Made by a program: the position numbers and the translations under genes. From Sepiola atlantica (Eukaryota > Mollusca > Cephalopoda > Sepiida > Sepiolidae), in the NCBI GenBank assembly GCA_963556195.1, contig OY744544.1:43666984-43730983 (forward strand): DNA of 64,000 nucleotides, given 5' to 3'. The notes under the pieces are model-generated. The model had not been told where the DNA came from, did no database searches, and saw only the letters and a program-made list of their open reading frames with translations. Positions 55,297 through 64,000 of this stretch are shown here, in pieces. The stretch's first letter is position 1. Each line of letters starts with the position of its first letter.

Positions 55297-55979
55297 TGTA
55301 GAATAGAAAGAAAAAGTCTCATTTTAACATTTAAAACAACTTTATTGAGTCATCTTCATTGTGGTGTAAATAAAAGGGAATGAAAGATAAGGGTGTTTGT
55401 AAATGTCCTTGAGTATGGACGAAAACAAAGGTTAGAAAGTCCATGTGGTGTTAAATAAATGTCCCGTTAGTAGGGAAGAGAGAAGAGTCCATATATGAAG
55501 GATAAGATAAATGTCCTGTTTGTAAGGAAAGGAAAAGAGTTCATATATGAGAATGTGTTTATGTACACAGGTGTTGAATTCAGGCCGTGTCTATGTAGGC
55601 GTCTGTGTGTGTTACATTAAGTTTACATGTGTGCGGCGGTAGTCATGTTGGATTCTTGGGTATTGTCGACGCCAGAGCCTCTGGGCTCGGCGGAAAGGTT
55701 ACAGGCCTAGAAAGATGTTTGGGGGTTGAAAGAAACGCTGTTGATGAGTCAGCTCGCTGTCTGGTCTCCTGGCCGGAAAAGAGAAAGAAGCTAATGGACA
55801 CTCCTTTTTATCAACTCCAGTTGTGTACTCAGCTCGCCTGAGAGATGGCTTCTGATTGGGCAAGCCAGAAAGAAAGCTAAATGCTTGCACCAATCAGCGC
55901 CCAGCTTAGAAATTAAGCATAGAATCAAAATTGTTAACCGGGACCTGTCGCTGCTGTTGTCTGTAGTACCATCGTTACA
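55297..55979 (-). mobile_element. solo LTR with 4-bp target duplication
   Basis: Minus-strand LTR starting TGTAACGATGGTACTACAG (55979) and ending TTCTACA (55297). It is flanked by CATT on both sides (55293-55296 and 55980-55983). It contains the signal CAATAAAGTTGTTTTAAATG near its 3' end. No internal domain is present, as expected after LTR-LTR recombination. Confidence 0.72.
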
Positions 55980-55983
55980 CATT

Positions 55984-57117
55984 AGACAGGTTGTAGGCCA
56001 GAGGTTAAATCATTCAATAATCATGGCAATAACAATCGAGGCATTTTACTGTAACTTAAAAAAAAATGTCTATAATCTGGGATTGATATTCTTCCATTTC
56101 CAGTTTATTTTCACTGTATCTTAGTGTGGGCGTTCTCTGATTTGCCATAAAACAGAAAAAAACAAATGAGATTGGAAGCAACACTGATGTAAGTGGAGAT
56201 ACCAAAATTTGAAAACTGAACATTTAACATGTTAAGTGAGCGCTCTTTTACTGACCAACTGCTCAGCCTCACAGACTAAACATTTTACCACTTAAGGATA
56301 AACAAATATCTGAAAATAAATATAATTTAAAGAAGAAGATTAAACAATTTTTTGAGTATATAAAAAGTATCTGCATATAAAAAGAAATAAGAACAATATA
56401 CAATTTAAAAATCTTTATTTCCATTCAAATTTTATCACATGATGTTTTTCAATTGTTCAAATAAATGTTCTGCAGACGTATATGCCATGTTATTACATAA
56501 TAAACGGGAACGGGGAGATATCAGAGGTTCTGATTGGTTGAGCTAGATCACATGGTAGAAGAGAGCGGGCATGTTTGAAATAATTAGAGTTAAGTAGGTA
56601 TCTGGTGTCAAGCAGTAATGGTATCTTCTTTTCTTCTTGTCTTGAGTTATCAATCAATTGATGGTGAAACATTGTTACATAGTGAAGGCTGTGTTAGGAT
56701 GAAAATGTTTAAGTGACACCTTAAAGGTCAGAGGTGACCTCAAAGTGGAAGTCAATGAAACCATGTGACTTCTGTCAGGGGGGGGGGATCTGTCTCTTTT
56801 TGCCTGACAACTTGAGCATGTGGTGCGAAACGTGGCCTTCCCCCAAAGGGACCATAGTAAGGATGGAAGTGGGTGCATACAATGTAGCTATGTGTAAACG
56901 AGATAAGCAGTCTATCTGTCGTGGCAGTCCACATGTTAAAGTTTTCATATCGCCCCCCCCACACACACACATACACACTGGGGTTATGAATGGTCCAAGT
57001 TATCTACGTTAATAAACCTTTCTTATTAAGAACCTGGGTTCACAACAAGGACACGGGTATATAATGGGTTATACACTCATTGGTAAGAGGACGTTTATAT
57101 AACAACATAATGGTATA
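55984..57117. other. unassigned
   Basis: No coding feature. The part at 56480-57050 is less AT-rich, with a G-run at 56779 and C/CA-runs at 56953, and may be another old LTR or SINE. Confidence 0.35.
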
Positions 57118-57125
57118 CATATGAT

Positions 57126-57827
57126 GGTACTACTCCAGAGAATGCGCCTAATTTCTGTGACTGCTCGACCGCAGCGATCGAGCAGGTTGCGGAAGCGCCC
57201 GAGAGCTGCCGAGTCGAAAACGAGGCTGTAAACAAAACTGGAAAAAAAAACTGACCAATTAGGTTGCTGCAAAACAGTTTATAGCAAGCAGCCGATAATA
57301 ATTGGAAGGAATCGCTAAGCAAAACGCAAAATGAATTTCCAGCAGTAGGGACATTCTTTTCGCGATCCAGGATGGAAATATCAACCATACTGAAACTTCA
57401 TGGACCCGACAACGGGTGCTTGCACCAACCACGTCGAGAGGAAGGAAGTGAATTTCCACCCAGCCCCCCCACAAAAAAAAATATATAACAAAAAACTTGC
57501 CTAATTGTAAAAAAAAAACTAAAAAATAGTTCATTTTGCCCACTAAAACAATAAAAAAAAAAGTTTATTTATAGTTCTTCAGCTATGGTTTGTTCATTTC
57601 TTTCAGTTTTTATAAAAATATATGCATTTTTTTCTTTCCGTATTCATCGTCTTATATTGTCGTCTGCCAACCTTCCATTTTCACGATTTTCGGTTTTGTT
57701 TATACAGCCTCGTTTTCGTCTCGACAGCCTCGTTTTCGACTTGGCAGCTCTCGGGCGCTTCTGCGACTTGCCCAATCGCTGCGGCCGAGCAGTCACGGAA
57801 ATTAGGCGCATTCTCTGGAGTAGTACC
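57126..57827. mobile_element. MITE M5 with about 125-bp inverted repeats and target duplication
   Basis: Left end GGTACTACTCCAGAGAATGC and right end GCATTCTCTGGAGTAGTACC. The arms continue through CGCCTAATTTC, GCGCCCGAGAGCTGCC and GTCGAAAACGAGGCTGT. The right arm has an extra CTCGTTTTCG repeat. The flanks CATATGAT (57118-57125) and CATATGAC (57828-57835) look like an 8-bp hAT-type target duplication with one change. There is no transposase. Confidence 0.78.
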
Positions 57828-58139
57828 CATATGACCACCCTAGAAGAGAAATGTTTCCAGTGGAATTTTCTGTGACTCATCACATGACAAGAGAAATTGG
57901 GAGGAGGATCAATAAAATGACATTGTGAATATTCCACGTATCCGTGTTCTTCCATCCATCTAAAATAATCTTCCAGTCATGAAGAATTAATTTCAAGATT
58001 TAACCACATAATAGAATACCTAAGAGTTCCCCACTTTTCAAAAGTTTTTATTATTTACTTTTTTTTTTTTCAACTCTTTGGATTACTATCAATAAAGCAC
58101 CAAATATTTAAATGATAAAAATTTAAAAAAAGGTTTTGT

Positions 58140-58505
58140 TCAATTTTAAGTGTGTGAGGCTTCGTTTGGTGTGCATCTAGACAACAGAATTAGTACTGAC
58201 TCCCTGATATTGAAACTGAAGGTACCAAGACTTGAGTCAGCTGTGCATTACAACTGGCTATGATGATATGGACATGTTGAACGAAGCTCTGGTTGGATAA
58301 ATAGATGTACGCATATCTCAGTTGAGGTTAACCAACGAAAAGGCAGGCTAAAGAAGATTCGGTCAAAGATGACAAGAAATGGAACATCAAAACTAATGTA
58401 AACGATAGAATTGCACAGCGAAAATTACTTTGTGTTGCTATGGCCAATATTCAAGCCACATCTGATATGGAAAAGACCTGTTAAATGACAACAAAGAAGA
58501 AGATG
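58140..58505 (+). mobile_element. decayed LINE 3' part
   Basis: The broken reading includes YGHVERSSG-like and KGRLKKIRSKMTRNG-like segments after an indel (around 58265-58385), recalling the RT C-terminus seen in family A. Low information content. Confidence 0.4.
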
Positions 58506-58509
58506 TAAT

Positions 58510-59050
58510 GAAGATGTATAATGATTAACTTGGAGTTGATATTTCTCTTCCCGAACAAACATTTTGCTGCACAACTCCCCACTTAGAATGCCTACTATAA
58601 ATCTGGCCCCTAATCACAGCAACTCCTTACATCTCAGTGGCATTGTGTCCCCTTGTTTGAGGTAAAATAAAGTTACAAAAACAAAAAAACATTCTTTAAA
58701 ATTTTTGTTATTTAATTTTATTGAAAAAAAATCTCCGGATTAATATATTGTTTGAACAGTAAATTCTCAGATTATAAACATTTAAAACAAAACTTACTTT
58801 CCAATTTTTAGAGGTGTGAACGTAAAATATTCCCCCTGATCGAAATTCTTAAAAGACAGGATCATTTTGGGTAAAGACTGTTCAAAAAATCAAGTAAAGG
58901 AACTACAATTTTACAGGAATTAAAAAAACATGTTTATAATCTGCTATAGTTTGCTGGATATGTGCTGTAAAAATCTCAGACAATTCCCATAGGATTTCAC
59001 TGCTCAAAATTTATGATATCAGCTCTGTTTTTAGCACATGAACCATAGAG
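58510..59050. other. AT-rich stretch, nothing recognised
   Basis: No supported feature. Confidence 0.4.
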
Positions 59051-59064
59051 GTGAGTAGATCTAT

Positions 59065-59240
59065 AAATGTACAAAGATTATCGCCCCTGTTAAGACCTGG
59101 ACCAAAACATATCCCTGGAACGAACACTCCCAAAGAGATGCTTCAAACAAGGCTATCAAAACGTTCAATGCTTGTGACAAATAAAGAAAATTATAAAACA
59201 GATGATGTTGATTGTACACATCTGTATAGATTTATTTATT
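59065..59240 (+). repeat. interspersed repeat R3, copy 1
   Basis: AGACCTGGACCAAAACATAT, GGAACGAACACTCCC and TGCTTGTGACAAATAAAGAA match copy 2 about 500 bp downstream. Confidence 0.6.
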
Positions 59241-59564
59241 TACTTCTTAATGCCTACATGTCATACATAACAGGGGAGGGGGGGGCTTCCCTCGCAATTT
59301 TCCTACATTTTTTCAATAAAACATTGTGAAAGAAAATCAAAAAATGTTTGGTCACTGCATCCCCATTTATTTTTTAATCTAACATATAAAGTTATCTTGT
59401 CGGATTTTCAAAGTCAGACGCAAATAGGCTTTAAATTGACAAATCAAACTTAGCTTCTGACTGGCCAATTTTCATTTGTTATTCTTGTACCATGTTATTG
59501 GTAATATAATAATGTACTATAATAGACAGAATGGGGTGTTCACATATGACCAGGGAAAAGGTAA

Positions 59565-59712
59565 TCGGAGATTTGAAACCTGGACCAAAACCTAACTCTG
59601 GAACAAACACCCTGGAGAAATACGTTGAACGTGGCTACTGAAACCTCTGATGCTTGTGACAAGTAAAGAAGATGTTAAACCAGACAATGATGATGATGAT
59701 GAAAATTTGGTG
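59565..59712 (+). repeat. interspersed repeat R3, copy 2, with (GAT)n tail
   Basis: GAAACCTGGACCAAAACCTA, GGAACAAACACCCTGGAG and TGCTTGTGACAAGTAAAGAA followed by (GAT)n. The tail type matches SINE or LINE ends. Confidence 0.62.
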
Positions 59713-59820
59713 CTGAATCAATGATAATCAGAATTTTTTTCCAAAAAAAATTAGAATGACAAACATTTTTAGAGGAGGGCGAAATATGCCATATACGTCT
59801 GCCAAAATGTTCAAAGTCTC

Positions 59821-60013
59821 TCAGCTGTTTGTTTCGTAAGTATTTTTAGCAATGAGAACAATGTTTTCTGGTGTCAATTTCCCATCGATGTATTCTTTCA
59901 TTGACACATCCAAACCGGTTTCTTTCAAATATTGCAAACGTCCATAATCAATAATTCTTTTGCAATTGCGGCCAATCTTTTCACGTTCACCAGCAGAAAA
60001 TTTCAGATTAGAT
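59821..60013 (-). CDS. TRMT13: TRMT13-like tRNA 2'-O-methyltransferase, last exon
   Basis: Minus strand, after acceptor GTTTTATTTTATAG, running to TGA at 59823-59821. It encodes 63 residues plus a split Arg codon. The key block is FSAGEREKIGRNCKRIIDYG, then RLQYLKETGLDVSMKEYID and TPENIVLIAKN. This matches what I know of the conserved C-terminus of TRM13 enzymes (E-REEIG-LCK-LID-GRIQYL, then SLENVLL). TRM13 methylates the 2'-OH of nucleotide 4 of some tRNAs using AdoMet. The Rossmann-domain end and the C-terminal motif are here; the CHHC and U11-48K-like zinc fingers would lie in upstream exons beyond the window. Phase-2 entry agrees with the exon at 62870-62990. The family name is from recall of the motif, not a search. 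Confidence 0.75.
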
Positions 60014-60769
60014 CTATAAAATAAAACAAACAAAAAATGTATTAGACAGGAATTATAGTTGATTTATTATTTATTAATTAAATAATTTAAAAAAAATGAT
60101 TGTTAACTCATAACCCTAACCCGTAATATGTTTTCCCACTATAAGATGTTTCCAGTGATGTTTTCCTGGCTTTGTTAAGTGTTTCAGGGTTTTCAACATC
60201 ATATTCTTTCTGCTACTTGATTACTCAGCTTGAGTTGATCAGACACACGATTACATCTTGTTAGCTACATACTACAATTCTTTGTGACATGTTTCATTCT
60301 TTTTTTTTTAATTGTTGCCTGTTCTATTTTTAAAGGTTTAACTGTCATACAATGAGCCAATAAGAGTGCTCCGTTTGTGTTCTCTTCTACAAACCTATGG
60401 GGGAAAAGGTTGGCAGGTGATAAAAAAAACATATTCGTTTTTATTTCAATATCTTTTCTTCCTAGGGTAGAAAAGTCAAATATCTAACACAAAAAAAAAC
60501 TTATTGGATACAATTTAAAATAACATAAAACATGTCTTACAATATGTCTGCCTTTATATTTGTGTTTATAGGTTGCGAGTTTAACCAAAAAACAAGTGAT
60601 ATAATAAACTAGAAAATACTTCTTACAAGTGAGTTGGCAGGAGAGATACAGAGAGAGAGAGAGAGAGAAATCAAGAGAGAGAGAGGAACAGAGGATTTCA
60701 AGAAAAAAATTAACCTTTAAGACCAAAAGGCAATTTCTTCCAAGCTTTGGCCAAAAAAAAAAAAATTAG

Positions 60770-61250
60770 TTTTTTTTTTTTTGGAAGTCTTTGCTTTAAT
60801 ATTTTCAAATGTCTCCACAGACTTTGTTTCCAGCAGAAAAATGTTACTTTTTCGATAGACAAAACTTTCATTTTCATTTCAAAAATAACATTGCAAAAAA
60901 TAAAGAAAAAAATATATAGAGGCCCAGAAGTAGATAAATTAAAAATTTGTTTTGTCGTTTGTTTAAAAACAAAAGTAAATTATTTTTTAATCAAGAGCAA
61001 ATGAGTTTTTTTTTTTTTGGAAGTCTTTGCTTTAATATTTTCAAATGTCTCCACAGACTTTGTTTCCAGCAGAAAAATGTTACTTTTTCGATAGACAAAA
61101 CTTTCATTTTCATTTCAAAAATAACATTGCAAAAAATAAAGAAAAAAATATATAGAGGCCCAGAAGTAGATAAATTAAAAATTTGTTTTGTCGTTTGTTT
61201 AAAAACAAAAGTAAATTATTTTTTAATCAAGAGCAAATGAGTTTTTTTTT
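60770..61250. repeat. 236-bp tandem duplication, essentially identical copies
   Basis: The segment starting GGAAGTCTTTGCTTTAATAT at 60783 repeats at 61019 and ends in TCAAGAGCAAATGAG plus a T-run. The copies look identical apart from T-run length, so the duplication is recent or an assembly artefact. Duplicated open frames here are not genes. Confidence 0.95.
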
Positions 61251-61439
61251 TGTATGATTATCTATTTCATTATCAAAAGGATTTATTTCAATTTCTTTGA
61301 ACTTATCTTAATTTCTGAGATATCTGAAAACAAAAAAATAATATGTATAATTGCTTTGAGACTAGAAAACAAAATTCTAGTCAAGTTTCATCAAGCAAAT
61401 TAAGTATGCGGTTAAAGTGACAAAAATGTACTTAAACAT

Positions 61440-61790
61440 CTTCTACTCTGTATCATTTTGATTATTCGGTCTACTATTCTCATCTTGGATGTTATTCTCA
61501 CAATGTTTCGGCCGATGTAACCTCCGATCTTCTTCCAGTGCATCTTGTCGAACTCGGGAATCTGTACGGAATTTTGAACGGAACTCATTATTTTAGCCAA
61601 AGGGGTAGCTTGCTCTTGTTCCGTTCTGCCATGACCGGGTAGAAGTCTCAGGTAATTTGTAATTGCATTCTCAGTATCGCTCGCACTGTGGATTGAACCT
61701 TCAACCTCCAGAAGACTGTCACTTAGAACTGATTATACTTAGCACTTAGATCCATTATGCCACAGGTCCTTGTGGACAATTCCAGTATGA
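61440..61790 (-). mobile_element. tRNA-headed SINE, copy 5
   Basis: Minus strand: promoter relic with B box GGTTCAATCCAC (near 61700), body CTACCCGGTCATGGCAGAAC, 3' module GATGCACTGGAAGAAGATCG, TTACATCGGCCGAAACATTG and terminus AGATGAGAATAGTAGACCGA. Best full-length view of head, body and module order. Confidence 0.8.
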
Positions 61791-61842
61791 ATTTTAAGAG
61801 CTTCAAACCTATTCTTGTGTAACGTATTGTCAATTTTAGCAA

Positions 61843-62216
61843 ATGGCAGCAGAAACAGAACCTCCTGCAAAAAAAGATAAAAGTGCGACAATACAATGAC
61901 AATGATTTCCTTTTATTACGATTTGTCAAACAGACTGATGGAAATAAACCAGTTTGTGCTGAATATGGTCTTATTCTATGAAGAAGATTAAAATTAAAGA
62001 TTCACCAGGAAACAAAGCATCCATTATCTGTAGGTAAAGATGGAAAATATTTTGAGTTAAACCAGAAAACACAACCTGTATAATTAGTGAATTTCTTCAA
62101 GAAAGTGAATGCTTCTCAGGTAAAATCTTTGAAACCTGATTATATTGTGTCAGAAATTAAGGCTAAAGCAGGAGCACCTCAAAGATATAAAGAAAAGTTA
62201 ATTAAATGTTAGATAG
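61843..62216 (+). pseudogene. hAT/ZBED-like transposase-derived N-terminal fragment
   Basis: It starts MAAETEPPAKKDKSA. After a frameshift come LRFVKQTDGNKPVCAEYGL, then KLKIHQETKHPLSVGKDGKY and FELNQKTQP. After a stop comes DYIVSEIKAKAGAP followed by YKEKLIKC. These are the arrangement and wording of the BED-like N-terminus and following IAKAGKPHTIGE-KLI motif in hAT-derived proteins of the ZBED5/SCAND3/GTF2IRD2 type. At least three disruptions; it ends abruptly at a G-run. It is probably a dead retrocopy or transposon fragment inside the intron. Confidence 0.6.
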
Positions 62217-62640
62217 CGAGGGGGGGGGGTCCGTAGGGGGGGACTAAAAGGAGATTTCAAGATTGCAGGTTCACTCTTGAAACTGAGAGCAGCAAAGCTC
62301 AATGGTTGCATTAGAAGTCGAGGAAGAATTGGCCCAAACCACACAAATGAATAGCAGTCACATGTGTGCAGAAGCAACATTGTTTTCTTCACTCCATGAA
62401 TTTGCGGTTCTGCATCTGACTTGTCCTTGCTTGCCAAACACAGAGGCAGAAACGACAAGAGAACGATAGATCTTGATGTTAACTCCTTTTTTCTAGAGCT
62501 CTCTTAGATGTGTTACAGCCCTAATACCGCTAGGTGCCAGACCTGTCCGCCATGGATGACCCTGCCAGTCCTGCTACAGTCTAATACAGAGGCAAGAACA
62601 TGGCTGAAGCCCGTATACAAGTATTAAAATAAATTGTAAA
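62217..62640. other. unassigned GC-richer intronic segment
   Basis: G-runs at 62220-62245. An 86-aa minus frame has no recognised domain. Confidence 0.35.
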
Positions 62641-62869
62641 AGATACTTGTTTCTTATCAAAATGTACAAAGTATGGAAGTGTTAACGAGCACTGAACTAT
62701 TTTTTAAATAATAAGATGGCGGTCATGTGATTAAGATGCACTAAAATAAAAAAGTAAATTTTTTTTAAATATATGTAAAACAAAAGTGAAAAAGTTACAA
62801 TTTTATGTTTTCATCATTAAAAGAAGGATTATGCAAAATCTAAGTAAATGAAAGGTAAAGTTTCAATAC

Positions 62870-62990
62870 CTCATTTTGGAGTTCATATTTTGTTCTTGTG
62901 TGTTGTCTTCATGTTCATTGACATCATGGAACTGTTCTTCATTTTCTTTTTTTAGAGCATCGACTTGGTCAGTTCGAACATTGTCTGCTG
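62870..62990 (-). CDS. TRMT13: TRMT13-like gene, penultimate exon (acidic linker)
   Basis: Minus strand, after a pyrimidine tract TTTTTGTTCTTCTTTTCAAG (alternative acceptors CAG at 62988 or 62985) and before donor GTATTG. It encodes ADNVRTDQVDALKKENEEQF then HDVNEHEDNTQEQNMNSKM and two bases AG. It is hydrophilic and acidic, as expected of the linker before the C-terminal motif in TRM13. Phase 2 at its end joins exactly to the terminal exon. By itself it has no diagnostic motif. Confidence 0.55.
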
Positions 62991-63039
62991 CTTGAAAAGA
63001 AGAACAAAAAAAATGAATATACATTTTTCGGTCAAATCA

Positions 63040-63160
63040 GAAGTGTGGTTACTGATGGTGCAACCCTTGCTTCCCTATAAACTCCTCATTGTGCAGACAC
63101 CCTTTCAGGGGGTATTCATTGTCATTCAAGACGGAAGGAGGCCAATCAATTTAAAGCATG
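63040..63160 (+). repeat. SINE body fragment shared with 40.25-40.39 kb
   Basis: GGTGCAACCCTTGCTTCC, CAGACACCCTTTCAGGGGGT and ACGGAAGGAGGCCAATC match the body of 5S-SINE copy 3. No 5S head here. Confidence 0.62.
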
Positions 63161-63654
63161 AATTGAAGGATTTTTAAATCTAAATATTTTTACACTAATT
63201 CTTGTGAGAATTTGTATATTTTGTCATTAAATTGGACAGAGATGTTTTTTTCAGTCTTTAATATGGTTGGCATGGCTAATACAATAATCTGGCACCCACT
63301 TATTGTTTCTGCAAAGTGAACCTCATACTTTGAACATCATAACAAAATGGTATACCGATAGGATCTTTGTTGAATATGGAAGAACCTTAAATGGCAGAGA
63401 ATGGAGAAAAAGTTATAGATCCACGCAGGGCATGATATGCATATGATTACAAGAGATATAATGTGGTTGGCTTTGCTAATACAGTAATTAACATAGCTGG
63501 GCTTAATCGCCTCTAAATAGCCTGTATACAATAATCCAGCACCTCATTATTGTATCTGAACATCATAAAGTCTATTTTTATAATTTATCGGAAATTTATT
63601 GACAAGAAAAATTTAAAAACCTAAATTAGATTTTTTTCTAATAGAGTAATATAT

Positions 63655-63865
63655 TTTTTTGTTACTTCCATGGAAGGTGCTTGACTGAGCTTCAATTTCT
63701 GGTTCTTCCTTGTAAGACATTCACAGCAAGAACTCGTCTTCTTATCACAACTGCAAAAACTTTAGTTTCTTCTTCCGTATCCCTCACATCAAACAGAATT
63801 TCCATGAACAGAGTTTCTTTCCAAGAATTTTTCATCTGTGGAACACATTACTACAAGGAGGAACC
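63655..63865 (+). mobile_element. LINE family B 3' tail
   Basis: CTTGACTGAGCTTCAATTTC, AATTTCCATGAACAGAGTTT and CATCTGTGGAACACATTACT match the 4.7 and 10.0 kb copies. The reading FHEQSFFPRIFHLWNTLL is recognisable. Confidence 0.7.
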
Positions 63866-64000
63866 AGATATTGAAGCTCAGTCAAGCACCTTCCATGGAA
63901 ATAACAATAGAATAGAGAAAAACGTGTAACGTCTTTTCTATGAGAAGGTTGTTGTTGGGAACAGAAGAAATCATCCCCCACTAGATTGTGAAGTTGATTT

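Larger units (their letters stand above)
60014..62869 (-). other. intron of the TRMT13-like gene, repeat-filled
   Basis: GT at 62869-62868 (donor GTATTG) and AG at 60015-60014. It contains a (GA)n tract (about 60648-60690), a 236-bp tandem duplication, a tRNA-headed SINE and a hAT-like fragment. An additional small exon inside cannot be excluded. Confidence 0.6.

Overview
This is a eukaryotic, almost certainly metazoan, intergenic and intronic window: strongly AT-rich, full of (TA)n and other microsatellites, minisatellites and layered retroelement debris, with only a few short host exons. The repeat mix points to a lophotrochozoan, plausibly a mollusc such as a coleoid cephalopod: 5S-derived and tRNA-derived SINEs, CR1/Jockey/RTE-type LINEs, Penelope-like sequence and long TA tracts. 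That assignment is an inference from style, not from a diagnostic gene. No bacterial-type operon, CRISPR array, rRNA gene or functional tRNA gene was seen.

Layout. 0-6.7 kb: decayed LINE 3' ends, a small MITE, and an element between two TA tracts that carries a hammerhead-ribozyme fold (6546-6592). 7-14 kb: SINEs whose head resembles U2 snRNA, a 32-bp minisatellite, two adjacent 5S-rRNA-derived SINEs and LINE tails. 14.9-24.2 kb: LINE fragments, an LTR, a 74-bp tandem repeat, palindromic elements and a TA-flanked MITE. 26.36-31.72 kb: a 5.4-kb satellite of about 130 copies of a 41-bp unit with higher-order duplications, followed by a possible host terminal exon. 33-38.6 kb: fold-back elements and tRNA-headed SINEs. 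39.5-43.4 kb: a TA-tract cluster holding several palindromic inserts, a Penelope-like element 3' fragment with GIY-YIG endonuclease, and a tRNA-like promoter next to a near-textbook hammerhead ribozyme (41872-41925, minus). 44.4-47.86 kb: a CR1-like LINE with an intact 976-aa endonuclease/reverse transcriptase and a 5'-truncated ORF1. 48.3-59.7 kb: more SINE copies, a Jockey-type LINE ORF1 relic, a solo LTR with target duplication, a 702-bp MITE with target duplication, and two phase-compatible candidate exons of an unidentified plus-strand gene. 59.8-63 kb: the last two exons of a minus-strand gene that I read as TRMT13 (tRNA 2'-O-methyltransferase), with a repeat-filled 2.9-kb intron.

The most interesting theme is ribozyme-like RNA in small retroelements. 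One tRNA-headed sequence has a complete hammerhead, a second element has a variant hammerhead, and the abundant tRNA-headed SINE family carries a degenerate hammerhead-like module near its 3' end. This recalls known ribozyme-bearing Penelope-like elements, retrozymes and schistosome SINE-like satellites. Many inserts here are inverted on themselves and sit inside TA tracts.
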